Below are positions 1 to 6,145 of a stretch of 14,797 nucleotides of DNA, piece after piece (the first letter of the stretch is position 1; every line of letters starts with the position of its first letter). The notes under the pieces were generated by a model. It made no database searches. It had not been told where the DNA came from and worked only from the letters and a program-made list of their open reading frames with translations. The translations under genes and the position numbers were made by a program. The stretch is from an uncultured Collinsella sp. (lineage in GTDB: Bacteria; Actinomycetota; Coriobacteriia; Coriobacteriales; Coriobacteriaceae): NCBI GenBank assembly GCA_900764415.1, contig CAAFOA010000037.1:1-14797 (forward strand), read 5' to 3'.

Positions 1-64
1 AGCAGAAGACGGCATACGAGATGCAGCGTAGTCTCGTGGGCTCGGAGATGTGTATAAGAGACAG
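1..64 (+). other. Illumina P7 / Nextera adapter with index (artefact)
   Basis: Bases 1-22 are the P7 flow-cell sequence lacking its first two bases. Bases 23-30 (gcagcgta) sit in the i7 index position. Bases 31-64 are the Nextera read-2 adapter, ending in the Tn5 mosaic end (agatgtgtataagagacag). Genomic DNA begins at base 65. The adapter happens to be open in the tsaD frame, so an automatic caller would start a protein at base 21 and give it about 15 artefactual residues (MQRSLVGSEMCIRDR). From memory the index matches Nextera XT N721; that is not verified. Confidence 0.98.
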
Positions 65-680
65 GTTTATCTTCACGCTCGTCTCGGGCGGTCATACCAT
101 GCTTGTTCACGTCAAGGCATGGGGCGACTACGAGGTACTCGGCGAGACGCTCGACGACGCCGTGGGCGAGGCCTTCGACAAGGTGGCTAAGGCGCTGGGC
201 CTGGGCTATCCCGGCGGCCCCATCATTTCCAAACTGGCCGAGACGGGCAATCCCCGCGCGATTGACTTCCCCCGTGCGCTCAATAGTAGGGGAGACTATC
301 GATTTTCGCTTTCGGGCCTTAAGACGGCCGTGACGCTCTACATTGAGCAGGAGACCAAAGCCGGGCGTACGATTCATCTGCCCGACCTGGCGGCTTCGTT
401 TGAGGCCGCGGTCTTTGACGTACAGTACAAGAAGGCCAAGAACGCGCTGCATGCCACCGGATGCAAGGAATACTGCATCGGCGGCGGCGTCTCGGCTAAT
501 CCGCATCTGCGCGAGATGATGATCAAGAAGCTCGGGCGCCAGGGCATCCGCGTGACGGTGCCGCCTCTCTCGGCATGCACCGACAACGCCGCCATGATCG
601 CGGAGGTCGCCCGCCGTAAATTCGATCGAGGAGAAATCTCGCCGTTCGACGTCGACGCTGATCCGAACATGACGCTGTAG
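65..680 (+). CDS. tsaD: tRNA N6-adenosine threonylcarbamoyltransferase TsaD, 5' truncated
   Basis: TsaD transfers the threonylcarbamoyl group from threonylcarbamoyl-AMP to A37 of ANN-decoding tRNAs, working with TsaB and TsaE in the cytoplasm. About 204 C-terminal residues remain (first in-frame codon at 66). Visible family motifs, in order: LVSGGHT, DDAVGEAFDKVAKALGLGYP followed by GGP, FSLSGLKTAV, GGGVSANPHLR and CTDNAAMIAEVA. The usual protein is about 340 residues, so the N-terminal third, including the metal-binding histidine motif (HMEGH in E. coli), is missing because the contig starts inside the gene. It could be part of a longer fusion protein upstream; the window cannot show that. 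The stop is TAG at 678-680, followed after 12 bases by a long palindrome that may end the transcript. Confidence 0.95.
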
Positions 681-692
681 TCGCAAAGGCGC

Positions 693-827
693 GGTCCCCG
701 GCCGGAGGGGCCGGATATAAGGTTTCCTGCTCTACAGTCCTGCGCAAGACGAAGGCCACATTAAGTGGCCTTCTTTGCGTGCGGAACTCGCGATAAACCT
801 TATATCCGGCCCCTCCGGTCGGGGACC
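693..827 (+). repeat. Long palindromic element, copy 1, with 33-base outer arms
   Basis: The arms 693-725 and 795-827 are complementary at 32 of 33 positions, the exception being a possible G-U pair. Inside lies a 76-base core (722-797, overlapping the arm ends) with a central 8-bp stem AAGGCCAC/GTGGCCTT at 752-759 and 765-772 around the loop ATTAA. Inverted copy 2 is at 1010-1085. The element starts 12 bases after the tsaD stop. It may act as a terminator or RNA-stability structure, or be a dispersed palindromic repeat. The pairing is directly visible; any function is inference. Confidence 0.85.
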
Positions 828-936
828 TTTCTGTATCGATATAGCTTCTGAGCTGGTTTGGCGTCGACAACGTCCAGCAAGGTTAACAAGCCAGCGTCGA
901 ATTTCCGGCGTTCTTTAGCTGAAAGAAAAAGTTGGT

Positions 937-957
937 GTGCGGAGCTTTGCTCCGCAC
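937..957 (-). terminator. Hairpin with a T-rich tail on the minus strand
   Basis: A perfect 9-bp stem, GTGCGGAGC/GCTCCGCAC, with a 3-base loop. On the minus strand it is followed by CAACTTTTTCTTT, the form of an intrinsic terminator. No minus-strand gene ends here, so it would stop antisense transcription toward tsaD, or it may be part of the surrounding repeat structure. Confidence 0.5.
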
Positions 958-1009
958 ATTTGGGATGGGAGCCCCAGAGAGCGGCGGGAGCCGGGCGGCG
1001 CATATGAAC

Positions 1010-1085
1010 TTTATCGCGAGTTCCGCACGCAAAGGAAAGCACTTAATGTGCTTTCCGTCTTGCGCAGGACTGTAGAGCAGGAAAC
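1010..1085 (-). repeat. Palindromic element, copy 2, inverted relative to copy 1
   Basis: This 76-base segment is the reverse complement of 722-797 except at eight positions, all inside the central stem. Here the stem reads GAAAGCAC/GTGCTTTC, against AAGGCCAC/GTGGCCTT in copy 1 read on the same strand. The eight differences form four compensated base pairs, and the other 68 positions are identical. The flanks also pair imperfectly (GCGGCGC near 995-1001 with GCGCCGC near 1094-1100), so the long-hairpin shape is kept although the outer sequence differs from copy 1. Confidence 0.85.
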
Positions 1086-1128
1086 TTAATTACGCGCCGC
1101 TCCCCGCCCGCGCCGGGCAAGCTCTCCC

Positions 1129-1157
1129 TTGTACTCCATCTCACTAAAGTGTATGAT
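1129..1157 (+). promoter_or_regulatory. Promoter of the amino acid ABC transporter operon
   Basis: A -35 box TTGTAC (1129-1134) and a -10 box TATGAT (1152-1157) are separated by 17 bases, close to the housekeeping sigma consensus. Transcription would start near 1164, about 50 bases before the binding-protein start codon. The spacer contains an operator-like palindrome. Confidence 0.6.
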
Positions 1158-1195
1158 TCTGAACGTTACATGACTCACTTTACCTAACTAAAGTG
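1142..1195. promoter_or_regulatory. Two operator-like palindromes with AAAGTG half-sites
   Basis: CACT-AA-AGTG (1142-1151) lies between the -35 and -10 boxes. CACTTTA-N6-TAAAGTG (1176-1195) lies just after the predicted transcription start. The shared TAAAGTG half-site occurs three times in 54 bases. The placement suits a repressor that blocks polymerase, perhaps sensing the transported amino acid. The regulator is not in this window or not identifiable. Confidence 0.5.
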
Positions 1196-1212
1196 CTATC
1201 AAGGGGGATACC

Positions 1213-2073
1213 ATGAATACCGATATGTCTCGTCGTCAGTTTGTTGGTCTAGCCGGTTCGCTTGCCACGGTGCTTGGCCTCGGCCTGGTAGGCTGCGGCG
1301 GTGGTGCCGATAAGGGCTCTGCTGCCGGATCTACCGCAGCCAAGGACGCGAAGGGCGCTGCGGAGTCCAAGAAGCTCGTCGTGGGCTTTGACAAGTCCTA
1401 TCCTCCGTATGGCTTTGTAGGCGACGATGGCGAGTACACCGGCTTTGACCTCGACCTTGCCAAGGCCGTTGCCGACAAGCAGGGCTGGGACGTTGAGTAT
1501 GAGGCTATCGACTGGGATGCCAAGGACACGCTGCTCAACTCGGGTGCCATCAACTGCATCTGGAACGGCTTTACCATGGAGGGCCGCGAGGACGGCTACA
1601 CGTTCTCCGAGCCTTACATGCTTAACGAGCAGGTGCTCGTGGTCAAGAAGGACGCGGGTATCAAGAGCTGGGACGATCTTGCCGGCAAGACCGTGATTAC
1701 CCAGACCGATTCCGCCGCACAGGATGTGCTCGAGGGCGACCAGAATGATCTGGCCGCGACGTTTGCCACGCTCGATACCATCGGTGAGTACAACACGGCG
1801 TTTATGCAGCTCGAGAGTGGTGCAGTCGATGCCGTTGCCTGTGACCTCTCGATCGCTCAGTATCAGCTTGCCGCCAAGCCCGATGCCTATACGCAGCTCG
1901 ACAAGCCGCTGTCCAGCGAGCACTACGCCGTTGGCTTTAAGAAGGGCGACACCAAGTCCGCCGATGCCGTGACCGAATCGCTCAAGGCACTCTACGAGGA
2001 TGGCACGGTCAAGGACCTCTGCGATAAATATGCAGATTACGGTCTTTCCTTCGACAACTGGGTTTTGAAATAG
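1213..2073 (+). CDS. Amino acid ABC transporter substrate-binding lipoprotein
   Basis: A family 3 extracellular solute-binding protein (SBP_bac_3), 286 residues, that captures a polar amino acid outside the membrane for the permease and ATPase encoded downstream. Residues 6-11 (SRRQFV) form a twin-arginine motif. A hydrophobic stretch follows to the lipobox LVGC, with Cys28 as the likely lipidation site. A flexible Gly/Ala/Lys linker to about residue 53 leads into the binding domain, which shows GFDKSYPPYGF, GFDLDLAKAVA (78-88) and NGFTMEGRED, whose Arg125 should contact the ligand carboxylate. The ATG at 1213 has a strong AAGGGGG ribosome site. The exact substrate (cystine, arginine, glutamine or other) cannot be told. 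A long palindrome separates it from the permease, and its promoter carries operator-like sites. Confidence 0.93.
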   Translation: MNTDMSRRQFVGLAGSLATVLGLGLVGCGGGADKGSAAGSTAAKDAKGAAESKKLVVGFDKSYPPYGFVGDDGEYTGFDLDLAKAVADKQGWDVEYEAIDWDAKDTLLNSGAINCIWNGFTMEGREDGYTFSEPYMLNEQVLVVKKDAGIKSWDDLAGKTVITQTDSAAQDVLEGDQNDLAATFATLDTIGEYNTAFMQLESGAVDAVACDLSIAQYQLAAKPDAYTQLDKPLSSEHYAVGFKKGDTKSADAVTESLKALYEDGTVKDLCDKYADYGLSFDNWVLK

Positions 2074-2180
2074 CGGCTTTCCCAGGCACCCGATTTTGCC
2101 GTTCAAACCGTCGCTTGCGTACATTTAGTACGCGGCGCTCCTCTTTCACGGCAAACTCGGGCACCTGGAAAACCCGCTTT
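2072..2180 (+). repeat. Long imperfect palindrome between binding-protein and permease genes
   Basis: It begins at the binding-protein stop codon. The left arm (2072-2102) pairs imperfectly with the right arm (2148-2180): AGCGG, CCAGG, CCCGA and TTTGCCGT all find partners in order. The tip is GCGTAC/GTACGC (2117-2122, 2128-2133) with loop ATTTA. In other ABC operons, hairpins after the binding-protein gene protect its mRNA and reduce read-through to the membrane genes (malE-malF, hisJ-hisQ REP). That role here is inferred from position. Confidence 0.75.
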
Positions 2181-2223
2181 AGCATTGGGTTCGCTGTTAT
2201 GTTGCTGTGAAAGAGAGCTTGGG

Positions 2224-2877
2224 TTGTCTATTCAGGTCATGATGCAGATGCTTGGCCAGGGATTCTTGGTCAGCTTGCAGCTGTTTGTGCTGACGCTGCT
2301 CGGGTCGATTCCGCTGGGAATCCCCGTGGCGTTTATGCGCATGAGCAAGGTCGCGCCGCTGCGCTGGATCGCGCGCATCTACATTTCAGTCATGCGCGGT
2401 ACGCCGCTCATGCTGCAGATGTTTGCCATCTACTTTGCCCCGTACTACGTGTTCGGTATTTCGCTCACGCCCGATTCCAAGTGGACGGCGTGCGTCGTGG
2501 CGTTCATCATCAACTACGCCGGTTACTTTGCTGAGATCTATCGCTCGGGCCTGCAGTCCATTCCGCGTGGTCAATACGAGGCTGCCGAGGTGCTGGGTTA
2601 CTCGCGCATGCAGACGTTTCTGTATATCGTGATGCCGCAGGTCGCCAAGCGCATTTTGCCGGCGATGGGCAACGAGATCATCACGCTGGTCAAGGACACG
2701 TCGCTAGCGTTCGCCATCGGTGTGGGCGAAATGTTCTCGACGGCCAAGGCGCTGGTCGCCTCGCAGGTGAGCATGGTGCCGTTTGCGATCGCAGCACTGA
2801 TCTACTGGGTTTTCAACTTCGTGGTCGAGATGCTGTTGGGTGCTGCCGAGAAAAAATTGGATTACTACCATGATTAA
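2224..2877 (+). CDS. Amino acid ABC transporter permease (HisM family)
   Basis: An inner-membrane permease of the polar amino acid uptake family, 217 residues from the TTG at 2224. That start is chosen because GAAAGAGAG (2209-2217) is well spaced before it; an upstream in-frame TTG at 2185 would add a non-conserved cysteine-rich stretch. Hydrophobic segments near residues 13-38, 62-80, 88-105 and 185-205 are membrane spans. The MRGTPLMLQMF motif (57-67) is typical of the family. The EAA loop that docks on the ATPase is at about 119-139 (EAAEVLGYSRM...IVMPQ). One permease gene suggests a homodimer. Its end overlaps the ATPase start by 8 bases, indicating coupled translation. Confidence 0.92.
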   Translation: MSIQVMMQMLGQGFLVSLQLFVLTLLGSIPLGIPVAFMRMSKVAPLRWIARIYISVMRGTPLMLQMFAIYFAPYYVFGISLTPDSKWTACVVAFIINYAGYFAEIYRSGLQSIPRGQYEAAEVLGYSRMQTFLYIVMPQVAKRILPAMGNEIITLVKDTSLAFAIGVGEMFSTAKALVASQVSMVPFAIAALIYWVFNFVVEMLLGAAEKKLDYYHD

Positions 2878-3634
2878 TTCGGTAATGAATATATCGAGCG
2901 CACGCAAGGCGTTTGGCGGCAATGAGGTGCTCAAGGATATCTCGCTCGAGGTCAAGCGTGGCGAGGTCGTGGCGATTATCGGGCCTTCGGGCGGCGGTAA
3001 GTCCACGCTGCTGCGCTGTGCCACGCTGCTCGAGACGCTCGACGGCGGCTCGCTCTCGTTTGGCGACCTTGCCGTCGCGACGGATGCGGGTTCGGGCGCG
3101 GTGTACGCAAAGGGCGATGTGCCTAAACAGGCGCGCTCGCGGTTTGGTTTGGTGTTTCAGAACTACAATCTGTTCCCGCACTATACCGTGATGAAAAACA
3201 TCACCGATGCACCGATCCGCGTGCTTAAGCGCCCGCGCGAGCAGGCGGAGGCCCGCGCGCACGAGCTTATTGCACAGATGGGGCTTACGGGTAACGAGAG
3301 CAAGGTGCCCTGCGAGCTTTCGGGCGGTCAGCAGCAGCGCGTGAGTATTGCCCGCGCCCTGGCGCTCGACCCGGAAATCTTATTCTTTGATGAGCCGACC
3401 TCGGCGCTCGATCCGGAGCTGACGGCCGAGGTTCTGCACGTCATCAAGGATCTGGCCGCGCAGAATATGACGATGGTGATCGTGACGCACGCGATGCAGT
3501 TTGCCCGCGACGTTGCCGACCGCGTGGTCTTTATGGATGGCGGCCGCATTGTAGAGGAGGGTCCCGCCGAGCAGGTCATCGACCATCCGCGCGAGCAGCG
3601 TACCCGCGAGTTCTTGAGCCGTATCGAGGGATAG
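2870..3634 (+). CDS. Amino acid ABC transporter ATP-binding protein
   Basis: The ATPase that powers the uptake system, 254 residues. Motifs: Walker A GPSGGGKST (38-46), Q-loop Gln97 (FQNYNLFPHYT), signature LSGGQQQRV (150-158), Walker B ILFFDEP with Glu175, D-loop SALDPE, and switch His207 (VTHAMQFA). Residues about 66-90 between Walker A and the Q-loop form a slightly long Gly/Ala-containing insert. The ATG at 2870 overlaps the permease stop; an in-frame ATG at 2885 is a possible alternative, and neither has a strong ribosome site, consistent with coupled translation. A strong terminator follows at 3671-3704, closing the operon. Confidence 0.93.
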   Translation: MINSVMNISSARKAFGGNEVLKDISLEVKRGEVVAIIGPSGGGKSTLLRCATLLETLDGGSLSFGDLAVATDAGSGAVYAKGDVPKQARSRFGLVFQNYNLFPHYTVMKNITDAPIRVLKRPREQAEARAHELIAQMGLTGNESKVPCELSGGQQQRVSIARALALDPEILFFDEPTSALDPELTAEVLHVIKDLAAQNMTMVIVTHAMQFARDVADRVVFMDGGRIVEEGPAEQVIDHPREQRTREFLSRIEG

Positions 3635-3670
3635 GCTCAGCTATTTATTCAACTGTTTATTGAGGCGATG

Positions 3671-3704
3671 CCGCCGCAGGTCTTATGATCTGCGGCGGTT
3701 TTTT
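3671..3704 (+). terminator. Intrinsic terminator of the ABC transporter operon
   Basis: A 9-bp stem CCGCCGCAG/CTGCGGCGG (3671-3679, 3690-3698) followed directly by six T residues, 36 bases after the ATPase stop. Confidence 0.9.
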
Positions 3705-3940
3705 GCATCCGCGGGGTTCAATAATCGCCTCGCATGCTCGCACCCTCCTCTCGCCGCCCGTATCCATACGCGTGCCGAAAGGTCTGCATGGACAGGCGAC
3801 TGCAAGGGTAGTGTGGTGGCATAGGACATTTGGAGGGTGAGTCGGATCGACTGCCGACCATGCTGCTCCCGGGACGGCACCGACCGCGAACTCTCCCCGT
3901 TGGCGTCGCGCATTGCGCGCGGCCCTGCAAGGAGGTCATC

Positions 3941-6016
3941 ATGGGTGCTCCCAAGACCGGCAACGTAAGGAACGTGGTGCTCGTAGGCCAAGGCGGGGTG
4001 GGCAAGACTTCACTCGCCGAGGCCATGCTCCACCTTTCCGGTAAGACCGCCCGCCTGGGCGGCCACGACGGCACCAAGCCCACGCTCGACTATGACCCTG
4101 AAGAGGTCAAGCGTTCATTCTCCATCTCGACGACCATCGCGCCGATCGACTGGAAGGGCGCTCGCATCAACGTGCTCGATGCTCCGTGCTATCCCGATTT
4201 TATCGGCGACGCCTTTGCCGCGATGAGCGTTTGCGAGACGGCGCTGTTTGTGGTCGACGCCGAGGCCGGCCCGCAGCCAACGACGGTCAAGCTCTGGTAT
4301 GCCGCCGAGGATCTGCGCCTGGCGCGTGCGGTGTTCGTAAACCGCTTGTCGCGCTCCGAGGCCAGCTTTGCGACCACAATGGACCTGCTGCAGGAGCGCT
4401 TTGGCACGCGCCTGGGCGCCGTGACCCTTCCCTGGGGCGAGGGCGAGGACTTTGACGGCATTATCGACCTGGTGCGCATGAAGGCGCGCCATTGCAACGG
4501 CACCGAGGCCGTTGAGTCGGAGATCCCCGAGGAGTATCGTGCCCAGGCTGAGGAGGCCCACGACCATCTGTGCGAGTTGGTGGCCGAGGCCGACGATGAG
4601 CTGATGATGAAGTACCTGGAAGGCGAGGAGACGCTAACGCAGGAGGAGCTCGAAGGCCTGCTGTCGAAAGCGATCGCCGAGCGCATCTTTGTGCCGGTCT
4701 TTGCGGGTGATTGCATTAAGGAGCAGGGCGTCAACTCGCTGATGGACGACATTGCCACGTACTTCCCGGCGCCGACTGACTACGGCGAGATGCCGCTCAT
4801 CGACGGCGACTCGCTCAAGATCTCGAGTGACGATGACCGTCCGGTGGCATTTGTGTTTAAGACGCTGGCCGACCCGCAGCAGGGCCGCATCAGCTTTATC
4901 AAGGTGCTGACGGGCACGCTTGAGCCGGGCCTTGAGCTGATCAACGCGCGCACCCGCAAGAGCGATCGTCTGGCTCACCTGTATGTGATGTGCGGCCGCG
5001 ACATGACCGAGGTCGGTCACGCCTATGCCGGCGATATCATCGTGGCGCCCAAGCTGGCGGCCGAGACGGGCGATACGCTCTCGATTACCGGCAAGGTCGA
5101 GGCTGCGGCGTTCAAGTTCCCCAACTCGCAGTACCGCATCGCCATCGAGGCCGAGAACCGCGGCGATGAGGAAAAGCTCTATACGTTTATCGAGAAAGCC
5201 TGCAAGGCCGATCCGACCATGAGCATCGACCGCGACGAGGAGACCGGGCAGACCATCATCTCGGCGGTGGGCGAGGCGCAGGTTTCGGTCCTGCTTAACC
5301 GTTTGGAGGATCGCACCAAGGTCGTGGCCAAAAGCGTGCCGATCCGCATTCCGTATCGCGAGACCATCCGCCGCACGGCAAGCGCCCAGGGTCGCCACAA
5401 GAAGCAGACCGGCGGCGCCGGTCAGTACGGCGACTGCTGGCTGCGCGTTGAGCCGCTCATTGGGCCCGACGGCACGAGCGACGGCTATGAGTTTGTTGAC
5501 GAGGTCGTGGGTGGCCGCATCCCGCGCTCGCTCATTCCCGCCGTGGACAAGGGCGTTCAGGAGACCATGAAGGACGGCATCATTGCCGGCTATCCGCTCA
5601 CGGGCATTCGCGTCGCGGTGTATGACGGCTCGTATCACAGCGTCGACTCCAACGAGATGGCGTTTCGCGCGGCGGCTCGCATCGGCCTGCGCAAGGCATG
5701 CGCCGATGCCGACCCGGTGGTGCTGGAGCCCATCGAGGAAATCACGGTGACTATCCCCGAGAGCTACGCCGGCGCCGTGATGGGCGACATCTCGGCATCG
5801 CGCGGTCGCGTGACGGGCATGGAGACCGATGAACGCGGCGATACCGTTGTTATTGCCCAGGCGCCGCTGGCCGAGCTGACGGATTATTCGACGCGCCTGC
5901 GCTCTATCACGCGCGGCACAGGCGACTTTACCATGAAGCCTGCAGGCTACGAGCAGGTGCCTTATGACGTTCAGGCCAAGCTGGTCGAGCGCTATGAGGA
6001 GGGCCGCGCCAAGTAA
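3941..6016 (+). CDS. EF-G-like translation factor (FusA2-like) with divergent G motifs
   Basis: A 691-residue homologue of elongation factor G, of the FusA2/EF-G-like type rather than the main housekeeping EF-G. The ATG at 3941 is chosen for its strong AAGGAGGT site (3929-3936); a longer frame from 3830 lacks conserved residues. The P-loop is GQGGVGKTS (16-24). The usual DTPG motif is D80-A-P-C83, so Gly is replaced by Cys. The usual NKxD guanine motif is N134-R-L-S137, lacking the Asp. Domain II, domain IV (GRHKKQTGGAGQYGD) and the C-terminal domains (GGRIPRSLIPAVDKG, SYAGAVMGDISASRGRVTGM) are intact, so it probably still binds ribosomes. GTP hydrolysis may be weak or altered. The 236 bases upstream hold a small GTCGG/CCGAC hairpin and no riboswitch I recognise. 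Confidence 0.88.
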   Translation: MGAPKTGNVRNVVLVGQGGVGKTSLAEAMLHLSGKTARLGGHDGTKPTLDYDPEEVKRSFSISTTIAPIDWKGARINVLDAPCYPDFIGDAFAAMSVCETALFVVDAEAGPQPTTVKLWYAAEDLRLARAVFVNRLSRSEASFATTMDLLQERFGTRLGAVTLPWGEGEDFDGIIDLVRMKARHCNGTEAVESEIPEEYRAQAEEAHDHLCELVAEADDELMMKYLEGEETLTQEELEGLLSKAIAERIFVPVFAGDCIKEQGVNSLMDDIATYFPAPTDYGEMPLIDGDSLKISSDDDRPVAFVFKTLADPQQGRISFIKVLTGTLEPGLELINARTRKSDRLAHLYVMCGRDMTEVGHAYAGDIIVAPKLAAETGDTLSITGKVEAAAFKFPNSQYRIAIEAENRGDEEKLYTFIEKACKADPTMSIDRDEETGQTIISAVGEAQVSVLLNRLEDRTKVVAKSVPIRIPYRETIRRTASAQGRHKKQTGGAGQYGDCWLRVEPLIGPDGTSDGYEFVDEVVGGRIPRSLIPAVDKGVQETMKDGIIAGYPLTGIRVAVYDGSYHSVDSNEMAFRAAARIGLRKACADADPVVLEPIEEITVTIPESYAGAVMGDISASRGRVTGMETDERGDTVVIAQAPLAELTDYSTRLRSITRGTGDFTMKPAGYEQVPYDVQAKLVERYEEGRAK

Positions 6017-6051
6017 CGTGGGGCTTTGCTTGCAATGTAGGTGCTGACGAA

Positions 6052-6085
6052 AAGGCCGCCCTGGGTAACCGGGGCGGCCTTATTT
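6052..6085. terminator. Bidirectional terminator between the EF-G-like and endonuclease genes
   Basis: A 10-bp stem AAGGCCGCCC/GGGCGGCCTT (6052-6061, 6072-6081). On the plus strand it is followed by ATTT; on the minus strand by TTCGTC after the arm ending in TT. It lies between two convergent genes and can serve both. Confidence 0.8.
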
Positions 6086-6087
6086 GA

Positions 6088-6106
6088 TTCCTTGGGGACG
6101 GAGGAA
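6088..6106 (+). repeat. Small hairpin with a TGGGGACGG loop
   Basis: TTCCT (6088-6092) and AGGAA (6102-6106) pair around the loop TGGGGACGG. The stem is short, but the loop resembles those of the hairpin repeats at 10503-10550 and 10569-10601. It is listed as a possible member of the same class of small palindromic repeats; only one copy is present here. Confidence 0.35.
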
Positions 6107-6145
6107 AGCGGGCCATTTTTTGGGTTACGGGTGGCGCGGCCGGCA

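Larger units (their letters stand above)
681..1212. other. 532-base gene-free region rich in inverted repeats
   Basis: I see no credible coding region between tsaD and the binding-protein gene. The stretch holds a long palindrome (693-827), a spacer with two smaller hairpins (one at 937-957; a weaker GCTGGTTTG/CAAGCCAGC pair around 860-900), a second inverted copy of the palindrome core (1010-1085), and then the promoter and operator-like sites of the ABC transporter (1129-1195). The two palindrome cores face each other, so 722-1085 as a whole also looks like a unit with 76-base terminal inverted repeats around about 212 bases. No transposase or target-site duplication was recognised. Confidence 0.7.

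Noticed and set aside
21..65. ATG start at base 21 for the first protein
   Set aside because: It lies in the sequencing adapter; the true N-terminus of TsaD is outside the window.
681..1110. Integron attC site or CRISPR-like array
   Set aside because: The palindromes lack the attC end motifs and there is no integrase or cassette; there are only two inverted copies and no regular spacers.
1249..2124. Long minus-strand open frame of 291 codons opposite the binding-protein gene
   Set aside because: It is a GC-rich shadow of the real gene, with no recognisable domain and no ribosome site; the same holds for the 543-codon frame opposite glmS and the 366-codon frame opposite the transporter.
3705..3940. 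Riboswitch or leader peptide before the EF-G-like gene
   Set aside because: There is a small GTCGG/CCGAC hairpin, but no conserved riboswitch core that I recognise. The in-frame extension from 3830 has no ribosome site and no homology.
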